The notes below the pieces were generated by a model. The model was not told the DNA's origin, made no database searches, and was given only the letters and a program-made list of their open reading frames with translations. From Amycolatopsis regifaucium (lineage in GTDB: Bacteria > Actinomycetota > Actinomycetes > Mycobacteriales > Pseudonocardiaceae), in NCBI RefSeq assembly GCF_001613935.1, contig NZ_LQCI01000018.1, forward strand, positions 158,602 through 222,601: DNA of 64,000 bases, in the 5' to 3' direction. Below, one piece after another: positions 1-7,837 of the stretch. A program made the translations under genes and the position numbers. How positions within the stretch are numbered: the stretch's first letter is position 1; each line of letters opens with the position of its first letter.

Positions 1-1
1 G

Positions 2-205
2 TCCGGGATATCGAGCCAGCGCGGTCGCGTGTTCCTCGCCACGGACCTCACGCAAGGTGAAGCCCAGCGCGAGATCGAGGAGCAGGACATGCGTACGGCG
101 TGGTTCGATCGCGACGAGTTCGAAAAGATGATCGCTTCGGGTGACATCACCGACGCGCAGACGCTGGCCGCTTACACGCTCCTGCTGCTGCGCGAACGCT
201 CCTGA
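2..205 (+). CDS. NUDIX hydrolase, C-terminal fragment (partial at window edge)
   Basis: Only the last 67 residues are present; the frame is open at the left edge and ends at TGA 203-205. The tail has the look of the C-terminus of an ADP-ribose-pyrophosphatase-type NUDIX protein: a beta segment (GRVFLATDL), an acidic stretch with EIEEQDM, an aromatic WFDRDEFEKMI segment, and a final helix after the GDITDAQT motif, which is typical of the end of this fold. The NUDIX box itself would lie upstream and is not visible, so substrate class cannot be judged. It converges on the crotonase-like gene, with a perfect hairpin between the two. Confidence 0.7.
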   Translation, partial: SGISSQRGRVFLATDLTQGEAQREIEEQDMRTAWFDRDEFEKMIASGDITDAQTLAAYTLLLLRERS

Positions 206-220
206 TGCCGCTCACGCGCG

Positions 221-275
221 TGAGATGAAGGACGCTTTCATTGCGAAATTTGCTATGAAAGCGTCCTTCATCTCA
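221..275. terminator. Long hairpin between convergent genes (hairpin family A)
   Basis: Perfect 21-bp inverted repeat (221-241 and 255-275) around a 13-base loop, with core ATGAAGGACGCTTTCAT. It lies between two convergent stop codons, so it can terminate transcription in both directions. The same core GAAGGACGCTTTC recurs in the hairpin at 11516-11560. Confidence 0.75.
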
Positions 276-286
276 CTTGAGGGGCC

Positions 287-1060
287 TCAATCCGGCCAGA
301 CCGGGGAGCGCTTCTCCAGGAACGCCGCCATGCCCTCACGCGCACCGGGCAGCTGCGACGCCGACGCCATCACTTCCAGCGCCAGCGCGTAGGCGTCCGC
401 CTCGGGCCGGTCCAACTGTGCGTAGAGCGTCTGCTTCCCCATCGCCTTGCTCGCCCGGCTGCCCCGCGTCGCACGCTCCAACAGCGAAGCGACGGCTTCG
501 TCCAGCGAGTCGTCCGGGACGACGCGGTTCACCAGGCCCCAGTCCAGCGCGGTCGCCGCGTCGACGACGTCGCCGGTGAGCGCCAGTTCCATCAGCCGTT
601 TCCGCCCGATCGAGCGAGCCACCGGTACCGCGGGGGTGTGGCAGAACCAGCCGCCCTTGCCACCCGGCAGGGCGAACCCGGCGGATTCGGCGGCGACGGC
701 TAGGTCGCACGAGGCCACCAGCTGGCAGCCGGCGGCGGTCGCGAGGCCGTGCACCCGCGCGACGACGACCTGCGGCACCGACTGCATCGTCCCCATCAGG
801 TCCGTGCACAGCCGCAGCAGCTCGCGCACGGCCGTCAGGTCGCGCGCGGCGACGTCGCCGAAGTCGTGTCCCGCGGAGAACACCGGCCCGGCGCCGGCCA
901 GGACGATGCCGGTGGCGTCGGTCTGCCCGGTCTCGCGGAACGCCGCGAGCAGTTCGGCGAGGTGGTCCGCCGACAGCGAGTTTCGCCGCGCGGCGCGGTT
1001 CATGGTGACGGTGACGGTGTCGCCGTCCCGCTTCACGAGGATGTGCTCGTACTCGGCCAT
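287..1060 (-). CDS. Enoyl-CoA hydratase/isomerase family protein, ECHDC3-like
   Basis: A 257-residue crotonase-fold protein. The oxyanion-hole motifs are recognisable: FSAGHDF near residue 62 and the turn GLATAAGCQL near residue 106. The two glutamates that catalyse hydration in classical crotonase are missing: the GCEL position reads GCQL, and the second region reads ALPGGKGG instead of carrying the PE pair. Motif spacing and sequence resemble the ECHDC3 subgroup of the superfamily, whose reaction is not settled, rather than a beta-oxidation hydratase. It is monocistronic and converges on the NUDIX gene. An acyl-CoA-binding or isomerase-type role is possible; the exact substrate is unknown. 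Confidence 0.8.
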   Translation of the reverse strand: MAEYEHILVKRDGDTVTVTMNRAARRNSLSADHLAELLAAFRETGQTDATGIVLAGAGPVFSAGHDFGDVAARDLTAVRELLRLCTDLMGTMQSVPQVVVARVHGLATAAGCQLVASCDLAVAAESAGFALPGGKGGWFCHTPAVPVARSIGRKRLMELALTGDVVDAATALDWGLVNRVVPDDSLDEAVASLLERATRGSRASKAMGKQTLYAQLDRPEADAYALALEVMASASQLPGAREGMAAFLEKRSPVWPD

Positions 1061-1134
1061 GCTTCGACGGTAACCGACCGGAACGTCCGGCGATACGGGT
1101 CCAGGGCTCGTACCGACGCCTTCCCGCGGCTCCC

Positions 1135-1923
1135 TCAGGCGCGGTCGATCACGGCCTTGAGGAACCGCCGCGTCCGATCGTGATCGGGGTCGTTGAACAG
1201 CTTCTCCGGCGTGGCGTCCTCCAGCACCTGCCCCTGGTCGAACATCATCACCCGATCCGAAACGTCCCGCGCGAACTGCATTTCGTGCGTGACGCAGAGG
1301 ATCGTGATGTCGGTCGACGCGGCGATCTCGCGCAGTACGCGCAGGACGTCCGCGACCAGTTCCGGGTCCAGCGCCGAGGTGACCTCGTCCAGCAGCAGCA
1401 CGTCCGGCCGCATCGCGAGCGCGCGGGCGATCGCGACGCGCTGCTGCTGGCCACCGGAAAGCCGCGTGGGGTGCGCGTCCTTCTTGTCCGTGAGCCCCAC
1501 CATTTCCAGCAGTTCGACGGCTCGTGCCTCGGCCTCGTCCCGGGGAACGCCGAGCGAGTGGATCGGCGCCTCGGTGATGTTGCGCAACACGTTCATGGTG
1601 GGGAACAGGTTGAACTGCTGGAACACCATGCCGATCCGCTTGCGCACGGCCCGCAGGTACTTCTCGTCGGCGGGCACCAGTTTCTCGCCCCGCTTCATGT
1701 GACTGAGGTAGTCGCCGCAGACCTCGATGGTGCCGCCGTCGACCCGCTCCAAGGTCATCAGCAACCGCAGGATGGTCGTCTTCCCGGACCCGCTCGGCCC
1801 GATCAGCGAGACGAACTCCCCTGGCGCGACGGTGAAATCGAGGTCCCGCAGCACCACGTGGTCGCCGTAGGACTTGACCACCTGCGAGAACCGGATCATC
1901 GGGGAATCAACTGTGGGCGGCAC
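1135..1923 (-). CDS. ehuA: Ectoine/hydroxyectoine ABC transporter ATP-binding protein
   Basis: ATPase of a polar-amino-acid type importer. Walker A GPSGSGKTT is near residues 42-50, the Q-loop is in VFQQFNLF, the signature LSGGQQQ is near 155, Walker B plus D-loop LLLDEVTSALD follow, and the switch His is in VTHEM. The stretch between the first strand and the Q-loop (KRGEKLVPADEKYLR) is the form I associate with EhuA rather than GlnQ. It is the last gene of ehuB-ehuC-ehuD-ehuA. The GTG start at 1923 has a GGAG ribosome site six bases upstream and overlaps ehuD; an internal ATG at 1899 matches the usual family start (MIRF) but has no clear ribosome site. Confidence 0.82.
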   Translation of the reverse strand: MPPTVDSPMIRFSQVVKSYGDHVVLRDLDFTVAPGEFVSLIGPSGSGKTTILRLLMTLERVDGGTIEVCGDYLSHMKRGEKLVPADEKYLRAVRKRIGMVFQQFNLFPTMNVLRNITEAPIHSLGVPRDEAEARAVELLEMVGLTDKKDAHPTRLSGGQQQRVAIARALAMRPDVLLLDEVTSALDPELVADVLRVLREIAASTDITILCVTHEMQFARDVSDRVMMFDQGQVLEDATPEKLFNDPDHDRTRRFLKAVIDRA

Positions 1924-2566
1924 GTCGCTCCAACCTTCTCACCAGAATCGAAGCCGGCAGGCTCACCAGCAGGAACAGCACCCCGGCCAGGGTGTAGGGC
2001 TCGACGACACGGAACGTGTCGGCACCGACCTCCTTCGCCCTCGCCAGGACGTCGACGACGCCGATCGCCAGCAGCAAGGGGGTTTCCTTGAACATCGAGA
2101 TCGTGTAGTTGCCGAGCGCGGGCAGCACCCGCGGGACGGCTTGCGGCAGCACGACCGCGGTCCACATGCGCGTCCTCGGCAGATTCAGCGCGGTCGCGGC
2201 CTCCCACTGTCCTTTCGGGACGGCTTCGATCCCGGCACGGTAGACCTCGGCGGCGTAAGTCGCGTAATGCACGCCGAGTGCCACCACCCCGGTGACGAAC
2301 GGCGACATCGTGAACCCCGTCAACGGTGGCACGACATAGAAGATCGCGAACACCTGGATCAGTAACGGGGTGCTGCGGACGAACTCGATGAACAGCCGGA
2401 CCGCCTGTGACAGCACGGGAATCCCCGTCCGGCGGAGCAGCGCGAAAACCAGGCCGAGCGCGTAGGCGACGACGGAGGCGAGCAGGGTGATCTCGACGGT
2501 GACGAGAAGTCCTTCCAGCAGCAGCGGAATCGAATCGAAGGCCGCTTCCCAGCTCCAGTCCATCAC
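1907..2566 (-). CDS. ehuD: Ectoine/hydroxyectoine ABC transporter permease
   Basis: Inner-membrane permease of the HisM/GlnP type, 219 residues with about five hydrophobic segments. The EAA loop that contacts the ATPase is visible as EAATALNLPRTRMWTAVVLPQAVPRVLPA near residues 122-150. FVRSTPLLIQVF in the second segment is typical of amino-acid-type permeases. The start GTG overlaps the ehuC stop by four bases, so translation is probably coupled. With EhuC it would form a heterodimeric channel. Assignment to ectoine rather than to another polar solute rests on the operon order and on the binding protein. Confidence 0.8.
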   Translation of the reverse strand: MMDWSWEAAFDSIPLLLEGLLVTVEITLLASVVAYALGLVFALLRRTGIPVLSQAVRLFIEFVRSTPLLIQVFAIFYVVPPLTGFTMSPFVTGVVALGVHYATYAAEVYRAGIEAVPKGQWEAATALNLPRTRMWTAVVLPQAVPRVLPALGNYTISMFKETPLLLAIGVVDVLARAKEVGADTFRVVEPYTLAGVLFLLVSLPASILVRRLERRAAHS

Positions 2567-3258
2567 ACACCCCCCGCGGTGGCCGTCATCTTGGCCGGAG
2601 CCCGGCCGAGGCGCCGCGCCGCGATCCGTTCCAGCAGCCGCATCCCACTGGTGATCATGAGCGCGAGCAGCAGATAGAGCACGAGTTCCGTGCCGTAGAT
2701 CCAGCCGATTTCGGCGCTGAACACCGGCCGCAGCAATTCACCTTGGCGCGCCATCTCCGGAACGCCGATGAACGACAGCAGCGCGGTGCTCTTCAGCAAC
2801 TGGATGAAGAGATTGTTGAACGGCGGCAGCATTTCCGCGAACGCCTGCGGCAGGATCACCCGCCGCATCCGCTGGGCGGGGGTCAGGTTGAGCGCGATGG
2901 CGCCTTCGAACTGCGCGCGTGGGACCGAGTTCACCGCGCCTCGGACGATTTCCGCGCCGTAGGCCCCGTGGTTGAGCCCCAGCACCAGGATCCCCGCGAA
3001 CAGCGGGACCAGTTGCAGGCCGACCAGTACCGGAAGCACGAAGTACAGCCAGAACAACTGGACGACTTCCGAGGTGCCACGGAAGATCTCGACGTAGCCG
3101 CGGGAAATCCCCCGCACCGTCCGGGACGGCGATCTCAGCGCGAGCCCGGCGAGAAGGGAGAGCACCACGGTGAGCGCGATACCGCCGAGCGCGGCGGTGA
3201 CGGTCGCTGTAAGTCCACTGAGGACAGTCGTGATGATATGCGATACCGACGACGACAT
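2563..3258 (-). CDS. ehuC: Ectoine/hydroxyectoine ABC transporter permease
   Basis: Second permease of the importer, 231 residues. It has four to five membrane segments and the EAA-type loop EGAIALNLTPAQRMRRVILPQA near residues 138-160. The YVEIFRGTSEVVQLFW segment is the HisM/GlnP-type signature. It sits 13 bases after ehuB and overlaps ehuD by four bases. Its C-terminus (about 20 residues, Arg/Ala-rich) is cytoplasmic and variable. Confidence 0.8.
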   Translation of the reverse strand: MSSSVSHIITTVLSGLTATVTAALGGIALTVVLSLLAGLALRSPSRTVRGISRGYVEIFRGTSEVVQLFWLYFVLPVLVGLQLVPLFAGILVLGLNHGAYGAEIVRGAVNSVPRAQFEGAIALNLTPAQRMRRVILPQAFAEMLPPFNNLFIQLLKSTALLSFIGVPEMARQGELLRPVFSAEIGWIYGTELVLYLLLALMITSGMRLLERIAARRLGRAPAKMTATAGGV

Positions 3259-3271
3259 GACGTCAGCCCCG

Positions 3272-4165
3272 TCACACCGCGCAGAGTTTTTCGGTGGTGA
3301 CGTCGGCCTTCGGCAGGTTGTCCGCCGAGAAACCGAACGGCGTCACGATCTTGGTCCATTCGCCGCTGTCGTGCAGTTTCTTGAGCTCGGCGTTGAACGC
3401 CTCGCGCAAGGGGTTGTCGTCCTTGCGGAAGACGAAGGCGCCGGCGGAGATCACCGGCTTGCCGTCCTTCATCGGATCGAAGCCGGGGGTTACTTCGGCT
3501 GCCGCGCCAGGACTCTTGCTCAGCACGTCCTTGAGGGAGATGTCGGTGAGCGCGGCGCAGTAGACCCGGCCGTCGGTGACCGCGCGGAGCATGTTGTCCT
3601 GCGAATCGAGCGTGACGATCTGGTCTTCGGCGACACCGGAATCGATGGCGTAGCCCTTCTCGACAGCGGCCGAGAGCACGGCGACCTTGACCTTCTTCGC
3701 GGCGATGTCCTCGAACTTCATGACCTGCTGCGGGTTTCCCTTCGGCACCAGCAAAGCGGTCAGCGCCGAGTAGTCGGGGATCGAGAAGGCCGCGGCGTCG
3801 CACCGTTCCTTTTTGATGTTCATCCCGGCCGCGACGACGTCGTACTTCCTGGCGTTGAGCGCGGGGATCAGCTGGTCGAAGGAGACCGCTTCGGCTTCGA
3901 CGTTGTCGATACCCATGGCCTTGAAGACGGCGCGGGCGACTTCGGGCGCCTCGCCGGTCACCTTGCCACTCTGATCGGTGAAGCCGTAAGGCGCTTCGTT
4001 CGCGATTCCGATCTTGATCTTCTTCGCGCTCTTGGCCGCCTGTAACGCGTCTCCGGAAGACGTCGACGTGCACGCCGCCAACAGCACCGGACCGCCGATC
4101 GTCACCGCCCCCAGGACCGCGGACCGCCGGAAGAACTCCCGCCTCGACCACTCGCCGTGCACCAT
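3272..4165 (-). CDS. ehuB: Ectoine/hydroxyectoine-binding lipoprotein
   Basis: Solute-binding protein of 297 residues. The N-terminus has a twin-arginine-like motif (SRREFFRRS) followed by a hydrophobic stretch and the lipobox LLAAC, so it is probably exported folded by Tat and lipid-anchored outside the membrane. The mature part begins KIKIGIANEAPYGF and contains GEAPEVARAV, FDQLIPALN and DVVAAGM, a family-3 solute-binding fold with the EhuB pattern. It is first in the operon and so expressed at the highest level. The start ATG has GAGGTG six bases upstream, and this ribosome site lies inside the arm of the inverted repeat at 4171-4210. Ectoine uptake would serve osmoprotection or carbon and nitrogen supply; no ectoine catabolic gene lies alongside. 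Confidence 0.85.
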   Translation of the reverse strand: MVHGEWSRREFFRRSAVLGAVTIGGPVLLAACTSTSSGDALQAAKSAKKIKIGIANEAPYGFTDQSGKVTGEAPEVARAVFKAMGIDNVEAEAVSFDQLIPALNARKYDVVAAGMNIKKERCDAAAFSIPDYSALTALLVPKGNPQQVMKFEDIAAKKVKVAVLSAAVEKGYAIDSGVAEDQIVTLDSQDNMLRAVTDGRVYCAALTDISLKDVLSKSPGAAAEVTPGFDPMKDGKPVISAGAFVFRKDDNPLREAFNAELKKLHDSGEWTKIVTPFGFSADNLPKADVTTEKLCAV

Positions 4166-4170
4166 AGCGG

Positions 4171-4210
4171 CACCTCGTTTCGATCAATCGGTTTAATCGA
4201 AACGTAGGTG
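4171..4210 (-). promoter_or_regulatory. Inverted-repeat operator upstream of ehuB
   Basis: The arms CACCTCGTTTCGAT (4171-4184) and ATCGAAACGTAGGTG (4196-4210) are complementary except for one unpaired base, around a 12-base centre. The repeat ends six bases before the ehuB start and covers its ribosome site. It is a likely repressor operator for the uptake operon; no candidate regulator gene is adjacent. Confidence 0.6.
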
Positions 4211-4282
4211 GGTACCTTTGTCCGGGCAGCGTGAGCGGCTCACTCACCATCCGCCGTTACGGTACCGAGATTTACGGTGACT

Positions 4283-6304
4283 TTAGGTGCTCAGACCGTG
4301 GCGCTCACGCACCAATCCGACAATTCCGTCCATGATGTCGGTGAGTTCGTAGTCCTTGGGCGTGAAGACCCGCGCGATCCCGCGCTCCAGAAGGAGTTTC
4401 TCGTCGTCGGGCGGGATGATGCCGCCGACGATGACCGGGATGTCGCCCGCGCCCGCGGCTCGCAGCCCGTCCACGACCTGCGGCACGACCTCGAGATGCG
4501 AACCCGAGAGCACCGAAAGCCCGACCACGTGCACGCCCTCCTGGACGGCGGCCGCGACGATCTGTTCCGGGGTGAGCCGGATCCCCTGGTACACCACCTC
4601 GAAACCGACGTCACGCGCCCGCACGGCCACCTGCTCGGCGCCGTTGGAATGCCCGTCGAGACCGGGTTTGCCGACCAGGATCCGCAGCCGCTCGCCGATC
4701 TCGGTGCTCGTCGCCTTGACCCGGTCACGCACGCGGCGGATCTCCTCGTTGCCCTCGCCCGCCGCCGCGGACGCGGAAACCCCGGTGGGAGCGCGGTATT
4801 CGCCGAACACCTCGCGCAGCGCCCCCGACCATTCACCGGTGGTGACGCCGGCGCGGGCGCAGTCGATCGTGGCCTCGAACAGATTCTCCGAAGTTTTCGC
4901 GACGGCCTTCAGCTTCTCCAGCGAAGACTCGACGGCCGCGTTGTCGCGGCGCGCCCGCCATTCCTCGATCGCGCTGACGGCCTGCTTCTCGACGGCCGGG
5001 TCGATCGTTTCGATCGCCTTGGCACCTTCGGCCTGCAGTGGCGACGGCTCGGTGGTGTCGAATTTGTTGACCCCGACCAGGATCCGCTCGCCGTTCTCCA
5101 TACCGCGCCGGTACTCGGCGAGCGAGGCGACGAGTTGCGACTTCATGTAGCCGCTCTCGACGGCCGCGACCGCGCCGCCGAGATCCCGCACCCGCGCGAT
5201 CTCCTCCCGTGCGCCCGCCATGATCTCGTCGACCTTGGCCTGGATGACGTGCGAGCCGTCGAAGATGTCCTCGTATTCCAGGAGGTCAGTTTCGAAGGCC
5301 AGCACCTGCTGCATCCGCAACGCCCACTGCTGGTCCCACGGCCGGGGCAGGCCGAGCGCCTCGTTCCAGGCGGGCAGCTGGATCGCGCGAGCCCTGGCGC
5401 CGCGGGAAAGCGAGACCGCGAGCATTTCCAGCACGATGCGCTGGACGTTGTTCTCCGGCTGAGCCTCGGTGAGTCCCAGCGAGTTGACCTGGACGCCGTA
5501 GCGCAGCCGCCGCGCCTTCGGATCCGTTACGCCGTAACGATCACGGGTGATCTCGTCCCAGAGCGCGGTGAAGGCGCGCATCTTCGACATCTCTTCGACG
5601 AACCGCACCCCGGCGTTGACGAAGAAGGAGATCCGCGCGACCACCTTGGCCATGTCGGCCTCTTCGACCTGGCCGGAATCCCGGACGGCGTCGAGGACGG
5701 CGATGGCGGTGCACAGCGCGTACGCGACCTCTTGCGTCGGCGTCGCACCGGCTTCCTGCAGGTGGTAGCTGCAGATGTTGATCGGGTTCCACTTCGGCAC
5801 GTGGTGCACCGTCCACGCGATCATGTCGGTGATCAGGCGGAGGCTCGGGCCCGGCGGGAAGATGTAGGTGCCGCGGGAGAGGTATTCCTTGATGATGTCG
5901 TTCTGGGTGGTGCCGGTGAGCTTGGCCAGCACCTCGTCCACGTCGCGGCCCTCGGCTTCGGCCTGCTCGCGCGCCACGGAGACGTAGAGCGCCAGCAGCC
6001 ACATGGCGGGCGCGTTGATCGTCATCGACGTGTTGGCCTCGGCGAGCGGGATGCCGTCGAACAGGCGCCGCATGTCCCCGAGATGCGAGATCGGGACGCC
6101 GACCTTGCCGACCTCACCCTTGGAGAGCTGGTGATCCGGGTCGTAACCGGTCTGCGTCGGCAGATCGAAGGCGACCGAGAGACCCGTCTGTCCCTTGGCG
6201 AGGTTGCGTCGGTAAAGCTCGTTGGACGCGGCCGCGGACGAGTGACCGGCGTAGGTCCGCATCACCCAGGGTCGGTCCCGTTCACGGTCCGTGGGATAGG
6301 GCAC
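4283..6304 (-). CDS. meaA: Ethylmalonyl-CoA mutase (MeaA), coenzyme B12-dependent
   Basis: A 673-residue acyl-CoA mutase with substrate and cobalamin domains on one chain. The N-terminal barrel begins with RPWVMRTYAGHSSA and has VAFDLPTQTGYDPDH near residues 45-59. The C-terminal B12 domain carries the DxHxxG motif as LDGHSNG near residue 555, then GLSVLSGSH and GGIIP. Length and sequence fit MeaA/Ecm, which converts ethylmalonyl-CoA to methylsuccinyl-CoA in the ethylmalonyl-CoA pathway, better than methylmalonyl-CoA mutase. The usual partner crotonyl-CoA carboxylase/reductase is not in the window. GTG start with GGAGGTG six bases upstream. A cobalamin adenosyltransferase, which would make its cofactor, lies at 10.9 kb. 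Confidence 0.88.
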   Translation of the reverse strand: MPYPTDRERDRPWVMRTYAGHSSAAASNELYRRNLAKGQTGLSVAFDLPTQTGYDPDHQLSKGEVGKVGVPISHLGDMRRLFDGIPLAEANTSMTINAPAMWLLALYVSVAREQAEAEGRDVDEVLAKLTGTTQNDIIKEYLSRGTYIFPPGPSLRLITDMIAWTVHHVPKWNPINICSYHLQEAGATPTQEVAYALCTAIAVLDAVRDSGQVEEADMAKVVARISFFVNAGVRFVEEMSKMRAFTALWDEITRDRYGVTDPKARRLRYGVQVNSLGLTEAQPENNVQRIVLEMLAVSLSRGARARAIQLPAWNEALGLPRPWDQQWALRMQQVLAFETDLLEYEDIFDGSHVIQAKVDEIMAGAREEIARVRDLGGAVAAVESGYMKSQLVASLAEYRRGMENGERILVGVNKFDTTEPSPLQAEGAKAIETIDPAVEKQAVSAIEEWRARRDNAAVESSLEKLKAVAKTSENLFEATIDCARAGVTTGEWSGALREVFGEYRAPTGVSASAAAGEGNEEIRRVRDRVKATSTEIGERLRILVGKPGLDGHSNGAEQVAVRARDVGFEVVYQGIRLTPEQIVAAAVQEGVHVVGLSVLSGSHLEVVPQVVDGLRAAGAGDIPVIVGGIIPPDDEKLLLERGIARVFTPKDYELTDIMDGIVGLVRERHGLST

Positions 6305-6369
6305 GGTGCACCTCCGGCGCTGGACGACCCACCGAGTGTACCGGCCGGTAACATCGGCCGCGCAGTTGT

Positions 6370-6426
6370 ATCGAACACAGTCGAGTCATTCTCGGTGGCT
6401 GAATCGAACACAGTCGGGTCATTCTC
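6370..6426. repeat. Tandem direct repeat, two 24-bp copies
   Basis: ATCGAACACAGTCG followed by RGTCATTCTC occurs at 6370-6393 and 6403-6426, 33 bases apart, differing at one base. The second copy covers the last codons and stop of the PH-domain gene; the first lies just downstream. Function unknown; it could be a duplicated gene end or a protein-binding tandem site. Confidence 0.7.
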
Positions 6427-6997
6427 CGACGGCGTGGACCTCTGGCGGCTTGTTGCGCTGCCGCGCCTCTTCGACGGCCTTCGCCAGCTTCTCGCGCACC
6501 TTGCCGACCTCGCTGACCCCCACCAGGATGACCGGCGCCTGCCTGCCCTTGCCGTGGCCGGTGCCGTAATTCGCCGACGCCCACGCCAGCACGCCGAGCC
6601 TGCCGAACGTGATCGTCCCGGTCTTGCCGGGTCCCGGTGTGACGACGGGGTCGTCCAACTCCGCCAGCGACGCGGACTCGTCCTTGCGGCGCACCAGGGA
6701 ACTGGTCGCGAGGACCCGGCCGTCCGTCACCGCGTAAGTTGTCGAGGCGAGCCGGAGATAGCGGATGAGCGGCCTGCCGGCGAGATGGAAGACGCCCGCC
6801 ACGGTGAGCACCGACCAGGCGATCACAAGGAACGCCGTTTCGTGGTGGTGGAAGAAGAACACGGTGACGCCGCCCAGCCAGAGCAAACCGAACGGGACGT
6901 TGAAGTAGTCACCGGGGTTGAAGAGGGGCCTGCGCACCGGGTGCCCGGCCCAGATGACCCGTTCGCCCGGCAGGAGGTCGATCTGCCCCTCATGCAT
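6419..6997 (-). CDS. PH-domain-like membrane protein
   Basis: 192 residues from the chosen start (MHEGQIDLLPGERVIWAGHP), which is the typical opening of bacterial PH-domain (YdbT/DUF304-like) proteins. Two adjacent hydrophobic segments lie near residues 28-72, followed by a soluble part with TTYAVTDGRVLATS, the hallmark strand pair of this fold. The C-terminus is charged (KVREKLAKAVEEARQRN). An in-frame upstream extension exists but looks non-coding. Role unknown; such proteins are usually membrane-associated and stress-related. Its 3-prime end lies in a direct repeat. Confidence 0.7.
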   Translation of the reverse strand: MHEGQIDLLPGERVIWAGHPVRRPLFNPGDYFNVPFGLLWLGGVTVFFFHHHETAFLVIAWSVLTVAGVFHLAGRPLIRYLRLASTTYAVTDGRVLATSSLVRRKDESASLAELDDPVVTPGPGKTGTITFGRLGVLAWASANYGTGHGKGRQAPVILVGVSEVGKVREKLAKAVEEARQRNKPPEVHAVGE

Positions 6998-7138
6998 GCC
7001 AAGGCACACTACCCGCGACTCTCCCGGGTGACAGTGTCCGATCGTCGGTCTCTCGCTGCATCGTCCGGGGGAAGAACGCCCCGCCACCTCGCCGGGCACT
7101 GTGACCGAAATCCGCGAGACTCGTCCGCGCGCGGCGTC

Positions 7139-7152
7139 TAGCGTGTGCCACT
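7139..7152 (+). promoter_or_regulatory. -10 element for a leaderless transcript (LysE gene)
   Basis: TAGCGT at 7139-7144 lies eight bases before the GTG start of the LysE-type gene, and there is no ribosome site between them. This is the spacing expected when transcription begins at the start codon. Confidence 0.5.
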
Positions 7153-7776
7153 GTGACCTGGAGTTCGTACAGCAGCTATTTGCTCATCGTCGTCCTGATC
7201 GTCCTCGCCCCCGGCCCGGACACGATGGTGATGCTCAAGAATTCGCTGTCCGGCGGCAGCCACGGGGGATTCCTCGCCACAGCCGGCATCTTCGTGGGCA
7301 ACGTCGTCCAGGGCACCGCCGCCGCACTCGGCCTCGGGGTCGTGATCGCGCAGTCGCAGCCCGTGTTCGTGACGCTCAAGTGGCTCGGCGCGGCCTACCT
7401 GGTCTTCCTCGGTTTCCAGGCGCTGCGCGGCGCGTGGCGGGGTGACTACTCCGGCGTCGAGGCGGTGAAACACCAACGGGCGGGCGGATTCCGCCGCTTC
7501 CGCGAAGGTTTCGTCTCCAACATCACCAATCCGAAGGTCCTCGTCCTGTATCTGTCGGTCCTCCCGCAGTTCCTCGACCCCGCGACGACGTCCGCGTGGC
7601 ACGCGCTGCTGCTCGCCTACACCGTCGCGGTACTGGGCTTCATCTGGCTGATGGTGCTGCTGTTCTTCGTGCACCGGGTGCGGACCTGGCTGGAACGCCG
7701 CAAGGTCCGCCGCGCGCTCGACGGCGTCACCGGCACCGCGCTGGTCGGTTTCGGCGCCGCGCTCGTGTTCGAGTAA
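7153..7776 (+). CDS. LysE family amino-acid/metabolite exporter
   Basis: 207 residues with six hydrophobic segments in the LysE/RhtB pattern. The diagnostic early motif APGPDTMVMLKNSLSGG is at residues 18-34, and the central loop has FREGFVSNITNPKVLVLYLSVLPQF, the conserved NPK region. These proteins export amino acids or related compounds by proton antiport; the substrate cannot be read from the sequence. The gene appears leaderless and monocistronic. It is divergent from the PH-domain gene. Confidence 0.85.
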   Translation: MTWSSYSSYLLIVVLIVLAPGPDTMVMLKNSLSGGSHGGFLATAGIFVGNVVQGTAAALGLGVVIAQSQPVFVTLKWLGAAYLVFLGFQALRGAWRGDYSGVEAVKHQRAGGFRRFREGFVSNITNPKVLVLYLSVLPQFLDPATTSAWHALLLAYTVAVLGFIWLMVLLFFVHRVRTWLERRKVRRALDGVTGTALVGFGAALVFE

Positions 7777-7837
7777 CCCCTACGGTCGTTCACGCGATAC
7801 TCCATATGTCGCAATGGGCGCGACTTAGGAGGCTTCG

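Noticed and set aside
4277..7141. A 954-codon plus-strand open frame
   Set aside because: Antisense to the mutase and PH-domain genes, both of which have clear family motifs; no ribosome site.
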